Origin: Streptomyces sp. LUP30
GTDB taxonomy: Bacteria; Actinomycetota; Actinomycetes; Streptomycetales; Streptomycetaceae
Direction of reading: 5' to 3'
Assembly: GCF_001746365.1 (NCBI RefSeq)
Contig: NZ_MJAJ01000008.1
Coordinates: forward strand, 62,001 to 126,000
DNA: 64,000 nucleotides
The stretch's first letter is position 1. Each line of letters opens with the position of its first letter. The position numbers and the translations under genes were made by a program. Below, in pieces: positions 18,055-27,052 of this stretch. The notes below the pieces were generated by a model. That model had not been told where the DNA came from. It searched no databases and saw only the letters and a program-made list of their open reading frames with translations.

Positions 18055-18643
18055 GGCGTCGGCGTGACCGGTGTGCCGCTCACTCCGCGCAGGCCGGTGG
18101 AAGGGGACGACGTCCACCAGGGCGCCGTCGACGAGGCGCACGCCCCGCGTCCGGCCGCCCCGGAAGGTCGCGGGACCGGGCGGCCGCCGGGCGGGCCGAC
18201 GGCCCCGTCGCCGAAGGGCAGGGGCCGCGGCCGAGGACACGGGCGCGGCACGTCTTCGGGAGAGGCGCCGGACGTGATCGCCGGGAAGGAAGCTTGCGCG
18301 GGGACCGCCGCACCCCCGTCACCGGGGGGCGGGACGACGGCGGTCCCCGCGAGGGACGCGGGCCGGGTCAGGCCGGGCTTGCGCGTCCGTGGCGTCGGTG
18401 GAGGTCCGGGAGCCGCTCCGGAGGTCCGTGACGCCGTTTGGGTGCCGGTCGGACGGGGAGCCGCTCCCGCCCTGCCGACACCCACAAATATGCCGGACGC
18501 GTGTTAACCGGGTGCTGCGCGCACGTGACGCGCTCGTACCACTTCCACGAAGTCCACCGATTCGGTGGGCAAATGGAAGTTCGGCACCCATCAGGGCCGT
18601 TCACCGCAGGTTTCCCCGCGGTTGCGACCCCGGCCCCCGGAAG
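18055..18643. other. Gene-free region with nested inverted repeat
   Basis: 589 bp between the regulator and the convergent cystathionine beta-synthase gene. Open frames here are Arg/Pro-rich and mutually overlapping, without start signals, and I do not accept any as a gene. A nested hairpin lies at 18541-18580. The left part is unusually purine-rich on the plus strand. Confidence 0.5.
18541..18580 (-). terminator. Nested hairpin downstream of cystathionine beta-synthase
   Basis: Inner stem CCACCG-ATT-CGGTGG is enclosed by an outer pair ACTTCC/GGAAGT. It is 64 bp beyond the stop of the minus-strand gene, a plausible terminator or 3'-end stabiliser. Confidence 0.35.
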
Positions 18644-20032
18644 TTACTTCCCGCCCTTGGCCAGGAAAGCCAGCAGGTCCTGACGGCTGACGACCCCGGT
18701 GGGCTTGCCCTCGACGAGGACGATCGCCGCGTCCGCCGTGCCGAGCACGGACATCAGGTCGCCGACCGGCTCGCCGGAGCCGACCTGCGGCAGCGGCGCG
18801 GACATGTGCTTCTCCAGCGGGTCGTCGAGGGAGGCGCGCTGGGTGAACAGGGCGTCCAGCAGCTCCCGCTCCACGACCGACCCGACGACCTCGGCGGCCA
18901 TGACGTCCGGGTGTCCGGCGCCCGGCTTCACGATCGGCATCTGCGAGACGCCGTACTCGCGCAGCACCTCGATGGCCTGGCCCACGGTCTCGTCCGGGTG
19001 CATGTGGACGAGGGAGGGGATGGCGCCGTGCACCTTGTCGTTGAGAACGTCGGCGACGCGGGCGCTGGGCCCCTCGTCCTCGAGGAAGCCGTAGTCGGCC
19101 ATCCACTCGTCGTTGAAAATCTTCGACAGGTATCCGCGGCCGCTGTCCGGCAGGAGGACGACGACCACGTCGTCCGGGCCGAGTCGCTCGGCGACCCGCA
19201 GCGCCGCCACGACGGCCATCCCGCAGGAGCCGCCCACCAGCAGGCCCTCCTCCTTGGCCAGCCGCCGGGTCATCTGGAAGGAGTCCTTGTCCGACACCGC
19301 GACGATCTCGTCGGCCACGGTGCGGTCGTAGGCGGTCGGCCAGAAGTCCTCACCGACGCCCTCCACCAGGTACGGCCGCCCGGACCCACCGGAGTACACG
19401 GACCCCTCGGGGTCGGCGCCGACGACCTGCACCCGGCCCTCGCTGGCGTCCTTCAGATACCGGCCGGTCCCGGAGATGGTGCCGCCGGTGCCCACGCCGG
19501 CGACGAAGTGGGTGATCCGCCCCTCCGTCTGCTCCCACAGCTCGGGGCCGGTGGAGTGGTAGTGGGAGAGCGGGTTGTTCGCGTTGGAGTACTGGTCGGG
19601 CTTCCACGCGCCCGGCGTCTCGCGCACCAGCCGGTCGGAGACGTTGTAGTAGGAGTCCGGGTGCTCGGGGTCCACGGCGGTCGGGCAGACGACGACCTCG
19701 GCGCCGTACGCCCGCAGCACGTTGATCTTGTCGGTGCTCACCTTGTCGGGGCACACGAAGATGCACTTGTACCCCTTCTGCTGCGCCACGATGGCCAGCC
19801 CGACGCCCGTGTTGCCGCTGGTCGGCTCGACGATCGTGCCCCCAGGCTTCAGCTCTCCGCTCTGCTCGGCGGCCTCGATCATGCGCAGGGCGATGCGGTC
19901 CTTCACGGAGCCGCCCGGGTTGAAGTACTCCACCTTGGCCAGGACGGTCGCCTGGATGCCCTTGGTCACGCTGTTGAGCTTCACCAGCGGGGTGTTGCCG
20001 ACGAGGCTGATCATCGAGTCGTGGAATTGCAC
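18644..20032 (-). CDS. Cystathionine beta-synthase
   Basis: PLP enzyme condensing serine (or O-acetylserine) with homocysteine in transsulfuration. 462 residues. The catalytic fold-type II domain covers 1-320, with PLP lysine in NPGGSVKDR, the PLP-phosphate loop GTGGTISGTG, and SGNTG for the substrate carboxylate. A C-terminal CBS-domain pair (about 335-460) should bind an adenosyl regulator. The GTG at 20032 follows GGAGACAAC; the open frame continues 120 bp upstream without a better site. Length and domain order match actinobacterial orthologues. Monocistronic. Confidence 0.93.
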   Translation of the reverse strand: MQFHDSMISLVGNTPLVKLNSVTKGIQATVLAKVEYFNPGGSVKDRIALRMIEAAEQSGELKPGGTIVEPTSGNTGVGLAIVAQQKGYKCIFVCPDKVSTDKINVLRAYGAEVVVCPTAVDPEHPDSYYNVSDRLVRETPGAWKPDQYSNANNPLSHYHSTGPELWEQTEGRITHFVAGVGTGGTISGTGRYLKDASEGRVQVVGADPEGSVYSGGSGRPYLVEGVGEDFWPTAYDRTVADEIVAVSDKDSFQMTRRLAKEEGLLVGGSCGMAVVAALRVAERLGPDDVVVVLLPDSGRGYLSKIFNDEWMADYGFLEDEGPSARVADVLNDKVHGAIPSLVHMHPDETVGQAIEVLREYGVSQMPIVKPGAGHPDVMAAEVVGSVVERELLDALFTQRASLDDPLEKHMSAPLPQVGSGEPVGDLMSVLGTADAAIVLVEGKPTGVVSRQDLLAFLAKGGK

Positions 20033-20193
20033 CGTTGTCTCCGGTTGCTTGCAAAAACTGTGGTCGTAGTGGTCCCGCCAGGGTACGGGGCGGGCTCTGG
20101 CCGGAGCGGCATGTTCACTCCTCGTCGAGATTGGACGACGGTGCGTACGGGGCAAGGAGTGGGTGTACGGACACGAGGAGGTGGCGTCGAGGC

Positions 20194-21222
20194 ATGACGA
20201 GCATGTCGAGAGCGAGAGTGGCCCGGCGCATCGCGGCCGGCGCGGCCTACGGCGGCGGCGGCATCGGGCTGGCCGGGGCGGCGGTGGCCGGGCTGGTGCT
20301 GGCGGAGGTGCATCTGGCCCGCCGCCAGGTGAACAACGGGGCGCACCCGCACGTCCCGCACGCGGACGGCCGCTACGGCACCGCGTACGACGTCCCCGGC
20401 CCGGGCAAGGAGCCCCTGCGGCTGACGATGCTGGGCGACTCCACGGCGGCGGGCCAGGGAGTCCACCGCTCCGGGCAGACCCCGGGCGCCCTGCTGGCCT
20501 CGGGGCTGGCGGCGGTCGCGGAGCGGCCCGTGGAGCTGCGCAACGTGGCGCATCCCGGCGCCCAGTCCGACGACCTCGACCGGCAGGTCGCGCTGGTCCT
20601 GCAGGACTGCGACCGGGTGCCGGACGTCTGCGTGATCATGATCGGCGCGAACGACGTGACGCACCGCATGCCGGCCACCCGTTCGGTGCGGCATCTGGCG
20701 GCGGCGGTGCGGCGGCTGCGCACGGCCGGCGCGGAGGTCGTCGTCGGCACCTGTCCGGACCTGGGCACGATCGAGCCGGTCCAGCAGCCGTTGCGCTGGC
20801 TGGCCCGCCGGGCCTCCCGGCAGCTGGCGGCGGCCCAGACGATCGGCGCCGTCGAGCAGGGCGGCCGCACGGTGTCCCTGGGCGACCTGCTGGGCCCCGA
20901 GTTCGAGGCGAACCCGCGCGAGCTGTTCGGGCCCGACCACTACCACCCGTCGGCGGAGGGTTACGCGACGGCGGCGATGGCGGTGCTGCCCACGGTCTGC
21001 GCGGCCCTCGGTCTGTGGCCGGCCGAGGAGGAGCGGCCGGACGCCACGCGCCGCGAGGGCTTCCTGCCGGTGGCCCGGGCGGCGGCGGAAGCGGTCGCGG
21101 AGCCCGGCACGGAGGTGACGGCGGCGATGCCGACGGGGCCCCGCGGTCCCTGGGCCCTGCTGAAGCGGCGCCGGCGCCGGCGGGTGACGGAGCCGGAGCC
21201 CACCTCCCGGACGAGCGCCTGA
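20194..21222 (+). CDS. Membrane-anchored SGNH-hydrolase (GDSL esterase) protein
   Basis: 342 residues. An N-terminal hydrophobic anchor (about 13-34) is followed by an SGNH/GDSL hydrolase domain: block I MLGDSTAAGQG with the nucleophilic Ser, the NVAHPGAQSDDL oxyanion Gly, the GANDV Asn block, and HPSAEGY with the catalytic Asp-x-x-His region DHYHPS. A basic C-terminal tail (about 315-342, KRRRRRR) probably lies in the cytosol or contacts the envelope. The substrate is likely an acylated lipid or glycan. The ATG at 20194 follows GTCGAGGC; a second ATG is three codons in. Divergent from the CBS gene. Confidence 0.8.
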   Translation: MTSMSRARVARRIAAGAAYGGGGIGLAGAAVAGLVLAEVHLARRQVNNGAHPHVPHADGRYGTAYDVPGPGKEPLRLTMLGDSTAAGQGVHRSGQTPGALLASGLAAVAERPVELRNVAHPGAQSDDLDRQVALVLQDCDRVPDVCVIMIGANDVTHRMPATRSVRHLAAAVRRLRTAGAEVVVGTCPDLGTIEPVQQPLRWLARRASRQLAAAQTIGAVEQGGRTVSLGDLLGPEFEANPRELFGPDHYHPSAEGYATAAMAVLPTVCAALGLWPAEEERPDATRREGFLPVARAAAEAVAEPGTEVTAAMPTGPRGPWALLKRRRRRRVTEPEPTSRTSA

Positions 21223-21335
21223 CAGGGCCCGTCCAAACGGGGGCACACCCGCCGGGCCGGGCACTCCCGCCCGCACCAGCCCGCCCACACCCGCGCGCGC
21301 CCCGCCGCACCACCCCCGCCCCCACCGCCGGAGGG

Positions 21336-21353
21336 CCAAGCAAGCGCTTAGTA
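21336..21353. promoter_or_regulatory. TetR-type fatty-acid operator-like palindrome
   Basis: The minus-strand reading TACTAAGCGCTTGCTTGG has an 8-bp perfect core AAGCGCTT and resembles operators of TetR-family regulators of actinobacterial acyl-CoA metabolism (from memory). It is 154 bp upstream of the thiolase gene in an otherwise empty region. Confidence 0.45.
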
Positions 21354-21506
21354 AATTGCGGCCAGGGTCACATCGCCATCCCCGTGACCCAGGCCATACG
21401 TACGGGTAACTTCCCAAGCAGCCGTTCCCGTACGGAACCCCTGCCCGTCGCCCGACCACCGCCCCTCAACGAGGCGCTGAGCGCCACCTTCCCGCCTGGA
21501 GCCGTG

Positions 21507-22727
21507 ATGCCCGAAGCAGTCATCGTCTCGACCGCCCGCTCGCCCATCGGCCGCGCCTTCAAGGGCTCGCTGAAGGACCTGCGCCCGGACGACCTCACCG
21601 CCACGATCATCCAGGCGGCCCTCGCCAAGGTCCCCGAGCTGGACCCGAGGGACATCGACGACCTGATGCTCGGCTGCGGCCTTCCCGGCGGCGAGCAGGG
21701 CAACAACCTGGGCCGCATCGTGGCCGTGCAGATGGGCATGGACCACCTCCCCGGCTGCACGATCACCCGTTACTGTTCCTCGTCCCTGCAGACCAGCCGC
21801 ATGGCCCTGCACGCCATCAAGGCCGGCGAGGGCGACGTCTTCATCTCGGCGGGCGTCGAGATGGTCTCCCGGTTCGCCAAGGGCAACTCCGACAGCCTGC
21901 CGGACACGCACAACCCGTTCTTCGCCGAGGCGGAGGCCCGCACCGCGGCCGTCGCCGAGCAGGAGGGAACCTCCTGGCACGACCCGCGCGAGGACGGCCT
22001 CGTCCCCGACGCCTACATCGCGATGGGCCAGACCGCCGAGAACCTCGCCCGCGTCAAGGGCGTGACCCGGCAGGACATGGACGAGTTCGGCGTCCGCTCG
22101 CAGAACCTCGCCGAGGAAGCCATCAAGAACGGTTTCTGGGAGCGCGAGATCACCCCGGTGACGCTGCCCGACGGCACGGTCGTCAGCAAGGACGACGGCC
22201 CGCGCGCCGGCGTCACGCTGGAGGGCGTCCAGGGCCTGAAGCCGGTCTTCCGCCCCGACGGCATGGTCACCGCCGCCAACTGCTGCCCGCTGAACGACGG
22301 CGCGGCCGCGGTGGTCGTCATGAGCGACACCAAGGCACGCGAGCTCGGCCTCACCCCGCTCGCCCGCATCGTGTCGACCGGCGTCTCGGGCCTGTCCCCC
22401 GAGATCATGGGCCTCGGCCCGGTCGAGGCGAGCAACCAGGCCCTGCGCCGGGCCGGCCTCACCATCGACGACATCGACCTGGTCGAGATCAACGAGGCGT
22501 TCGCCGCCCAGGTGATCCCCTCCTACCGCGACCTCGGCATCGACCTCGACAAGCTGAACGTCAACGGCGGCGCCATCGCCGTCGGCCACCCCTTCGGCAT
22601 GACGGGCGCCCGGATCACCGGCACGCTCATCAACTCGCTGCAGTTCCACGACAAGCAGTTCGGTCTGGAGACCATGTGCGTGGGCGGCGGCCAGGGCATG
22701 GCGATGGTCATCGAGCGCCTGAGCTGA
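21507..22727 (+). CDS. Acetyl-CoA C-acyltransferase (thiolase)
   Basis: 406-residue thiolase, cleaving 3-ketoacyl-CoA or condensing acetyl-CoA in fatty-acid metabolism. The nucleophilic Cys90 is in RYCSSSLQT, the catalytic His in [17 protein letters not shown], and the second Cys in [17 protein letters not shown] is also conserved. Length and motif spacing fit the FadA/AtoB family; chain-length preference cannot be read. The ATG follows CTGGAGCC. A strong terminator follows 65 bp after the stop. Confidence 0.93.
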   Translation: MPEAVIVSTARSPIGRAFKGSLKDLRPDDLTATIIQAALAKVPELDPRDIDDLMLGCGLPGGEQGNNLGRIVAVQMGMDHLPGCTITRYCSSSLQTSRMALHAIKAGEGDVFISAGVEMVSRFAKGNSDSLPDTHNPFFAEAEARTAAVAEQEGTSWHDPREDGLVPDAYIAMGQTAENLARVKGVTRQDMDEFGVRSQNLAEEAIKNGFWEREITPVTLPDGTVVSKDDGPRAGVTLEGVQGLKPVFRPDGMVTAANCCPLNDGAAAVVVMSDTKARELGLTPLARIVSTGVSGLSPEIMGLGPVEASNQALRRAGLTIDDIDLVEINEAFAAQVIPSYRDLGIDLDKLNVNGGAIAVGHPFGMTGARITGTLINSLQFHDKQFGLETMCVGGGQGMAMVIERLS

Positions 22728-22791
22728 CCCTGTGACGCGATGACCTGACGGGGCCTCTGCGTGACCGTTCCAGCACCCCCCGTCACGGTTC

Positions 22792-22831
22792 GGCCCGGAG
22801 TCCGGAAAGCACCTGGACTCCGGGCCTTTTT
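22792..22831 (+). terminator. Rho-independent terminator of thiolase gene
   Basis: GGCCCGGAGTCC and GGACTCCGGGCC form a perfect 12-bp stem with an 11-nt loop, immediately followed by TTTTT. This is a textbook intrinsic terminator. Confidence 0.9.
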
Positions 22832-23023
22832 GTGATCCAATCTCCCCCAGGATGTGACCTATCTCCCTCCCCGGAGGGATTTACCCAGCTCAGCGCCTTT
22901 CGACAGCAAACCCCAGGCCCAAAGTCCTGTCCGTTTCGTGACGTTACGCACTGACAGCTGGATAGTCCACCCTTCAAGCTGATGTAGGAAGTCGGGGGTC
23001 GACTTTGAACCGGGAGTACGTCA

Positions 23024-23824
23024 GTGAGCGCCATGCCGATCGCCTTGCTGGTCACCACGGCCGCCACGGGCGCCGTGGGCGTCGCCGTCCTGCGCACCCT
23101 CTTGCAGTTGCGCCGACAGGTCGCCGCTCTGCACACCGAGCTCGCCAGGAACGCCGAGAGCGCCGAGAGCGCGGCCGCGCATCTGCGCGGCTTCGTTCCG
23201 GCGGCCCGCACCGCCGCCGACGCGGCTGAGATACGCGCCGCGGTCGCCGAGGCGCTCGCGGAGGAGCGGGAGCGGGAGCTCGCCGAGGCGCGCGCCTTCT
23301 GGGCCGCCCAGGAGGCGCGTGACGCCTCCGACGCCCCCTCCCTGCTGGGACTGCCGGACAGCGAGCTGTTCCTGCCCCGGCAGGTGGACTTCGTGGGGCT
23401 GGAGCCGGTGGCCGAGCCGGCCTCGGACGCCGACGACTTCGGCGGCGAGTCCGCGGAGCTGGCCGCGGCCCGCCGCCGCCACCCCTCGCACCCCGACTTC
23501 GTGCCGGTACAGTCACCCGTCGTGAACGACCATGAGCGCACGGTGGCCACCCTGGAGGAACTCGCGGCGTCCCAGGTCGAACTGACCGATGTGCGCCCGG
23601 GACCGCTGGGCACCCTCGACGTCTACGTCTTCGCCGACGGCACCACCCTGTGCATGACTCCGGGCCACCGCGAGACGGCGGAACGCCTCGCCGCGGCCCT
23701 CACCGCGGGCGAGACCCCGTTCCTGCTGGGCGGTTCGGGCATCTCCGGCGCCTACACCCTGACGTTCCAGTGCGGCGCGGACAACGTCTACATCCTGGCG
23801 GACCGGGTCATAGCGAGCCTGTGA
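23024..23824 (+). CDS. Conserved protein with membrane segment and coiled coil
   Basis: 266 residues, not assigned to a family. An N-terminal hydrophobic segment (about 4-22) is followed by an Ala/Glu/Arg-rich coiled coil (about 28-105, ERERELAEARAFWAAQEA), a variable acidic linker, and a C-terminal globular domain (about 165-266). That domain includes GTLDVYVFADGTTLCMTPGH and ends with NVYILADRVIASL. The layout suggests a protein anchored by its N-terminus with a folded cytosolic domain. The GTG at 23024 follows GGGAG; an ATG lies three codons in. Convergent with the small gene at 23828. Confidence 0.6.
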   Translation: MSAMPIALLVTTAATGAVGVAVLRTLLQLRRQVAALHTELARNAESAESAAAHLRGFVPAARTAADAAEIRAAVAEALAEERERELAEARAFWAAQEARDASDAPSLLGLPDSELFLPRQVDFVGLEPVAEPASDADDFGGESAELAAARRRHPSHPDFVPVQSPVVNDHERTVATLEELAASQVELTDVRPGPLGTLDVYVFADGTTLCMTPGHRETAERLAAALTAGETPFLLGGSGISGAYTLTFQCGADNVYILADRVIASL

Positions 23825-23827
23825 GGC

Positions 23828-24139
23828 TCACACGCCGGCCCGCTTCTGCGCCTGCGCCACCAGCTCCACCGCTTCGTCGATCTGGCCCTCGTCCGTGAGT
23901 ACGAGGGCCAAGTCGTGCACGGCGACGGTGATCTGGTCGGCGGCGGCGAACATCCCGGCGTCGGGCATCTCCCGGGGCTGGGCGCCGGGCTCCTCGACGA
24001 GCTGGGCCCGCCGGGCCAACTCCCGGGCCAGCGCGAGCGCCTCGGCGGCCGCGCCTCTCTGCAACCGGCTCTGCGGGGCGGCGCGCAGACGGTCGGCGAA
24101 GTGGTCCACCGCACGGGTCAGGGACGTCGTATCAGCCAC
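23828..24139 (-). CDS. Small conserved helical protein
   Basis: 103-residue all-helical, Ala/Glu/Arg-rich soluble protein (SLTRAVDHFADRLRAAPQSR, then MFAAADQITVAVHDLALVL) with no recognised domain or catalytic motif. The ATG at 24139 is accepted from frame and codon bias; the ribosome-binding region is weak. It lies 3 bp from the convergent end of the 266-residue gene. Confidence 0.55.
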   Translation of the reverse strand: MADTTSLTRAVDHFADRLRAAPQSRLQRGAAAEALALARELARRAQLVEEPGAQPREMPDAGMFAAADQITVAVHDLALVLTDEGQIDEAVELVAQAQKRAGV

Positions 24140-24243
24140 GCCGCGAGACTACGCGTCGCACCGGGACTGTTGCCAACGGGCGAACACTCAGGCACGGTGA
24201 CCTGAAGGACCGGCTTACATCCCCTTTGCTACCGGAGGCGCCG

Positions 24244-24471
24244 ATGTCCCATGTCCTCTCCGAGGAGACCCACCGCAACATACTGGCCCGCATCCCCCAT
24301 TGCACCGGTCGTGAGGTCTCCGACTGGCTGCGCACCGTCGACGAAGGCCCAGCTCTCCGCTTCGAGGAGAAGGTCAGCTGGCTGCGCGCCGAGCACAACC
24401 TCGCGTACGGCCACGCCAAGGCGATCATCCACGAGTACGACCTGAGGAGGGCCGCGCGCAAACTGCTCTAG
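24244..24471 (+). CDS. DUF4287 family protein
   Basis: 75-residue protein matching the short DUF4287 family common in actinobacteria: a helix containing IPHCTGREVSDWLRTVDEGP, then EKVSWLRAEHNLAYGHAKAI, whose W-L-R/x/G-H-A-K pattern is diagnostic. The function is unknown. The ATG at 24244 follows ACCGGAGG. A long hairpin terminator follows 27 bp after the stop. Confidence 0.8.
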   Translation: MSHVLSEETHRNILARIPHCTGREVSDWLRTVDEGPALRFEEKVSWLRAEHNLAYGHAKAIIHEYDLRRAARKLL

Positions 24472-24498
24472 CGCGCTCGCGACGTACCCACGCTGACG

Positions 24499-24536
24499 AC
24501 GAAGGGCCCCGGGACAAAGATCCCGGGGCCCTTCGT
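24499..24536. terminator. Bidirectional hairpin terminator
   Basis: Perfect 16-bp stem (left arm 24499-24514, right arm 24521-24536) with a 6-nt loop CAAAGA. It lies between the convergent DUF4287 and Bax-inhibitor-1 genes. Confidence 0.75.
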
Positions 24537-24560
24537 GGTGTCGCTCGCCGTGCGCGGGGG

Positions 24561-25454
24561 TCAGTCGCTGTTCAGGATCGACAGGAGTCGCAGGAACTCC
24601 ATGTAGATCCACACCAGCGTCATCGTGAGGCCGAAGGCGGCGAGCCAGGCCTCCTCGCGCGGGGCGCCGTAGGCCACGCCGTCCTCGACCTGCTTGAAGT
24701 CCAGGGCGAGGAAGCAGGCGCCGAGGATGATGCCGATGACGCCGAACACGATGCCCAGGCCCCCGCTGCGGAAGCCGAGGCCGTCACCGCCGCCGAACAC
24801 CGCGAACAGCAGGTTGACGGCCATCAGCAGCACGAACCCGATGGCGGCGGCCATCACGAAGCCGTAGAAGCGGCGGTTGACGCGGATCCAGCCCGCCTTG
24901 TACGCCACCAGCACGCCGGCGAAGACCGCCATGGTGCCGAGCACCGCCTGGGCGACCACGCCGTCCGCGATGTAGGTGGACACCGCGCTGGAGATCACGC
25001 CGAGGAAGACGCCCTCGAGGGCGGCGTACGACAGGATCAGCGCGGGAACCGGGCGTCGCTTGAAGGACTGGACCAGCGCCAGCACCATGGCGACCAGACC
25101 GGCGCCGACGGCGATGCCGTACGACTTGTTGATGTTGGCCTCGTCGACCGGCAGCAGCAGCCACGACAGGATCGCCGTGACGACCACGGCGCCGAGCGTG
25201 GTCGCGGTGCGCGCGACGACGTCGTCCATGGTCATCCGGCCGGTGGCGGCCGGGGCCTGCGGCGGGGCGCCGTACTGCAGGTCCTGCTGGGCGTAGGGGT
25301 TCTGCGCGTACGGGTTGCCGGCCTGCTGGGCGTACGGGTTGCCCGGCTGCGTGCCGACTGCGGGTCCCCCGGCCTGCGGCGCGGCGTTGAAGCCCGCGTA
25401 GCCGTTGTCGCGGCTGAACCCCCGTCGCGAGAAGACCGGGTTTCTGCTCCTCAT
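24561..25454 (-). CDS. Bax inhibitor-1/YccA family membrane protein
   Basis: 297-residue inner-membrane protein. The cytosolic N-terminus (1-75) has NPYAQ-type repeats rich in Gln/Gly/Pro. Seven hydrophobic helices at about 80-290 follow, including VGAGLVAMVLALVQS, SYAALEGVFLGVISS (conserved family segment) and FGLTMTLVWIYMEFLRLL at the end. Bacterial relatives (YccA, YetJ) modulate FtsH or conduct cations; the role here is unknown. The ATG at 25454 follows GGAGGAG. Confidence 0.88.
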   Translation of the reverse strand: MRSRNPVFSRRGFSRDNGYAGFNAAPQAGGPAVGTQPGNPYAQQAGNPYAQNPYAQQDLQYGAPPQAPAATGRMTMDDVVARTATTLGAVVVTAILSWLLLPVDEANINKSYGIAVGAGLVAMVLALVQSFKRRPVPALILSYAALEGVFLGVISSAVSTYIADGVVAQAVLGTMAVFAGVLVAYKAGWIRVNRRFYGFVMAAAIGFVLLMAVNLLFAVFGGGDGLGFRSGGLGIVFGVIGIILGACFLALDFKQVEDGVAYGAPREEAWLAAFGLTMTLVWIYMEFLRLLSILNSD

Positions 25455-25665
25455 TGCACTCCTCCATGGCCACACTGCGCGGCCTTGGCTCAAGGGTAAT
25501 AGGTAGGCAAAGGATTGACCCTAGTGCTTGGGGAGGATCTTTCCCTCATCCTGTCGCGCAACACGCTACGCGGCGTGGCCATTCCCCACCCGGGCCGCCC
25601 CCGATCATGACCAACCCGGGACAAGGCCGGTATCCCACGGAGACCGGACGAACCCCGCTGTTCGA

Positions 25666-26841
25666 TCAATCGAACGGGAACCCGGTGTAGCCCTCGGCCA
25701 GATCGGTCTCGGCGGCCCTCGAGGAGGCGATCCGCTCCAGCCTGGCGAGCTGGAGCCGTTCCTCGAAGGGCGTGGCGCCGGGGGCGGGGTGCAGCAGGGT
25801 CGTCATGTCGTAGGAGAACCGCTCGGCCTGCCACACGCGCCGCAGACATGTCTCGGAGTAGGCGTCCAGGAGGGCGGACGACCCCGTCTCCCGCTGGTGC
25901 GTCAGGGCCCGCGCGAAGGTGACGACGTCCCCGACGGCGAGGTTCAGCCCCTTCGCCCCGGTCGGCGGCACGATGTGGGCCGCGTCCCCGGCGAGGAAGA
26001 GCCGGCCGTGCCGCATGGGCTCGTGGACGTAGGAGCGCATCGGGGTGACCGACTTCTGGGTGATCGGCCCGCGCTCCAGTCGCCAGCCGTCGTCGGTCTC
26101 GAAGCGGCGGGACAGCTCGTCCCAGATCTCCTCGTCCCGCCACGCCTGCGCGTCCGTGCCCTGGGGCACCTGGAGATAGAGCCGGGAGACGGACGGCGAG
26201 CGCATGGAGAGCAGCGCGAAGCCGCGCTCGTGGCGGGCGTAGACGAGTTCGTCGTGCGAGGGCGGCACGTCGGCGAGGATCCCGAGCCAGCCGAACGGGT
26301 ACGTCCGTTCGTGGACGCGGGTCAGCCCGGCAGGGACGGCGTTGCGGGCGACGCCCCAGAAGCCGTCGCAGCCCACGACGTACTCGCACTCCAGGACGTC
26401 CTCGACGCCCTGGTGGCGGAAGCGCACGCGCGGGCGGTCGGTCCCGGCGTCCTCGACGGCCAGCGCCTCCGCCTCGAAGAGCAGCGGGCCGCCCTGGGCG
26501 AGCTGGAGGGCGATGAGGTCCTTGCACACCTCGGTCTGGGCGTAGACGGTCACCGAGCGGCCGCCGGTGAGGGCGGGGAAGTCCACGCGGTGGCGCCGCC
26601 TGGCGAACCGCAGCTCGATGCCGTCGTGGCGCATTCCCTCCCGGTCCATGCGCTCCCCCGCGCCGGCCGCGCGCAGGACGTCCACCGTGCCCTGCTCGAG
26701 GATCCCGGCGCGCTGGCGGTGCTCCACGTAGGCCCGGTCGCGGTTCTCCAGCACGACCGAGTCGATGCCGGCGACATGGAGCAGGCGGGCGAGGAGGAGG
26801 CCGGCGGGGCCGGCGCCGACGATGCCGACGGTGGTGCGCAT
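25666..26841 (-). CDS. pobA: 4-hydroxybenzoate 3-monooxygenase
   Basis: FAD-dependent hydroxylase converting 4-hydroxybenzoate to protocatechuate with NAD(P)H and O2, feeding the beta-ketoadipate pathway. 391 residues. It has the N-terminal dinucleotide motif VGIVGAGPAGL, HRQRAGILEQGTV typical of PobA, DG motif GCDGFWGVAR, and FAD ribityl motif LAGDAAHIVPPTGAKGLN. A sigma-70 promoter and a perfect palindromic operator lie directly upstream, between it and the bldA tRNA gene, so it is probably an independently induced single gene. Confidence 0.93.
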   Translation of the reverse strand: MRTTVGIVGAGPAGLLLARLLHVAGIDSVVLENRDRAYVEHRQRAGILEQGTVDVLRAAGAGERMDREGMRHDGIELRFARRRHRVDFPALTGGRSVTVYAQTEVCKDLIALQLAQGGPLLFEAEALAVEDAGTDRPRVRFRHQGVEDVLECEYVVGCDGFWGVARNAVPAGLTRVHERTYPFGWLGILADVPPSHDELVYARHERGFALLSMRSPSVSRLYLQVPQGTDAQAWRDEEIWDELSRRFETDDGWRLERGPITQKSVTPMRSYVHEPMRHGRLFLAGDAAHIVPPTGAKGLNLAVGDVVTFARALTHQRETGSSALLDAYSETCLRRVWQAERFSYDMTTLLHPAPGATPFEERLQLARLERIASSRAAETDLAEGYTGFPFD

Positions 26842-26870
26842 CGGGCGTTCCCTTCGAAGGACGTTCGCAC

Positions 26871-26888
26871 AGTGAAGTTTTCTTCACT
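26871..26888. promoter_or_regulatory. Perfect palindromic operator of pobA
   Basis: AGTGAAG-TTTT-CTTCACT: perfect 7-bp arms, 30 bp before the pobA ATG and just downstream of its promoter. A PobR-type (IclR) regulator is the likely ligand-dependent binder; the gene for it is not in the window. Confidence 0.6.
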
Positions 26889-26901
26889 CGTCTGGGAGGT
26901 G

Positions 26902-26930
26902 AGTGTGCGCCCGCGTCCAGCGGGTGTCAA
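26902..26930 (-). promoter_or_regulatory. pobA promoter
   Basis: Minus strand TTGACA (26930-26925), 17-bp spacer, CACACT (26907-26902). The -35 is perfect, with a typical Streptomyces -10. It starts 39 bp after the 3' end of bldA. Confidence 0.65.
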
Positions 26931-26968
26931 CGGTCGGGGCGGCGGAGGGGTCACCGAGACGTCGGAAG

Positions 26969-27052
26969 TGCCCAGAGCCGGACTTGAACCGGCACGCCCG
27001 CGAAGGGGCAGCGAGGTTTAAGCTCGCCGTGTCTGCATTCCACCATCTGGGC
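26969..27052 (-). tRNA. bldA: tRNA-Leu(UAA), the bldA tRNA
   Basis: 84-nt class II tRNA read from 27052 down. The acceptor arms GCCCAGA and TCTGGGC pair, followed by discriminator A; CCA is not encoded. The anticodon stem GCGAG/CTCGC encloses loop CTTAAAC, so the anticodon is TAA (27020-27018), decoding UUA. A long variable arm (TGCCCCTTCGCGGGCG) and TPsiC loop GGTTCAAGTCC are present. In Streptomyces UUA is the rarest codon and this tRNA is bldA, which gates aerial growth and antibiotic regulators through TTA codons. The direct neighbour downstream is pobA; the upstream 418 bp holds its promoter. Confidence 0.95.

Noticed and set aside
18055..18643. Small genes in the gap after the MmyB-type regulator
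   Set aside because: Several overlapping Arg/Pro/Gly-rich frames exist on both strands, but none has a start signal or recognisable protein character.
26969..27052. tRNA as integration site of a mobile element
   Set aside because: No integrase, excisionase or second attachment-like copy of the tRNA 3' end was seen on either side.
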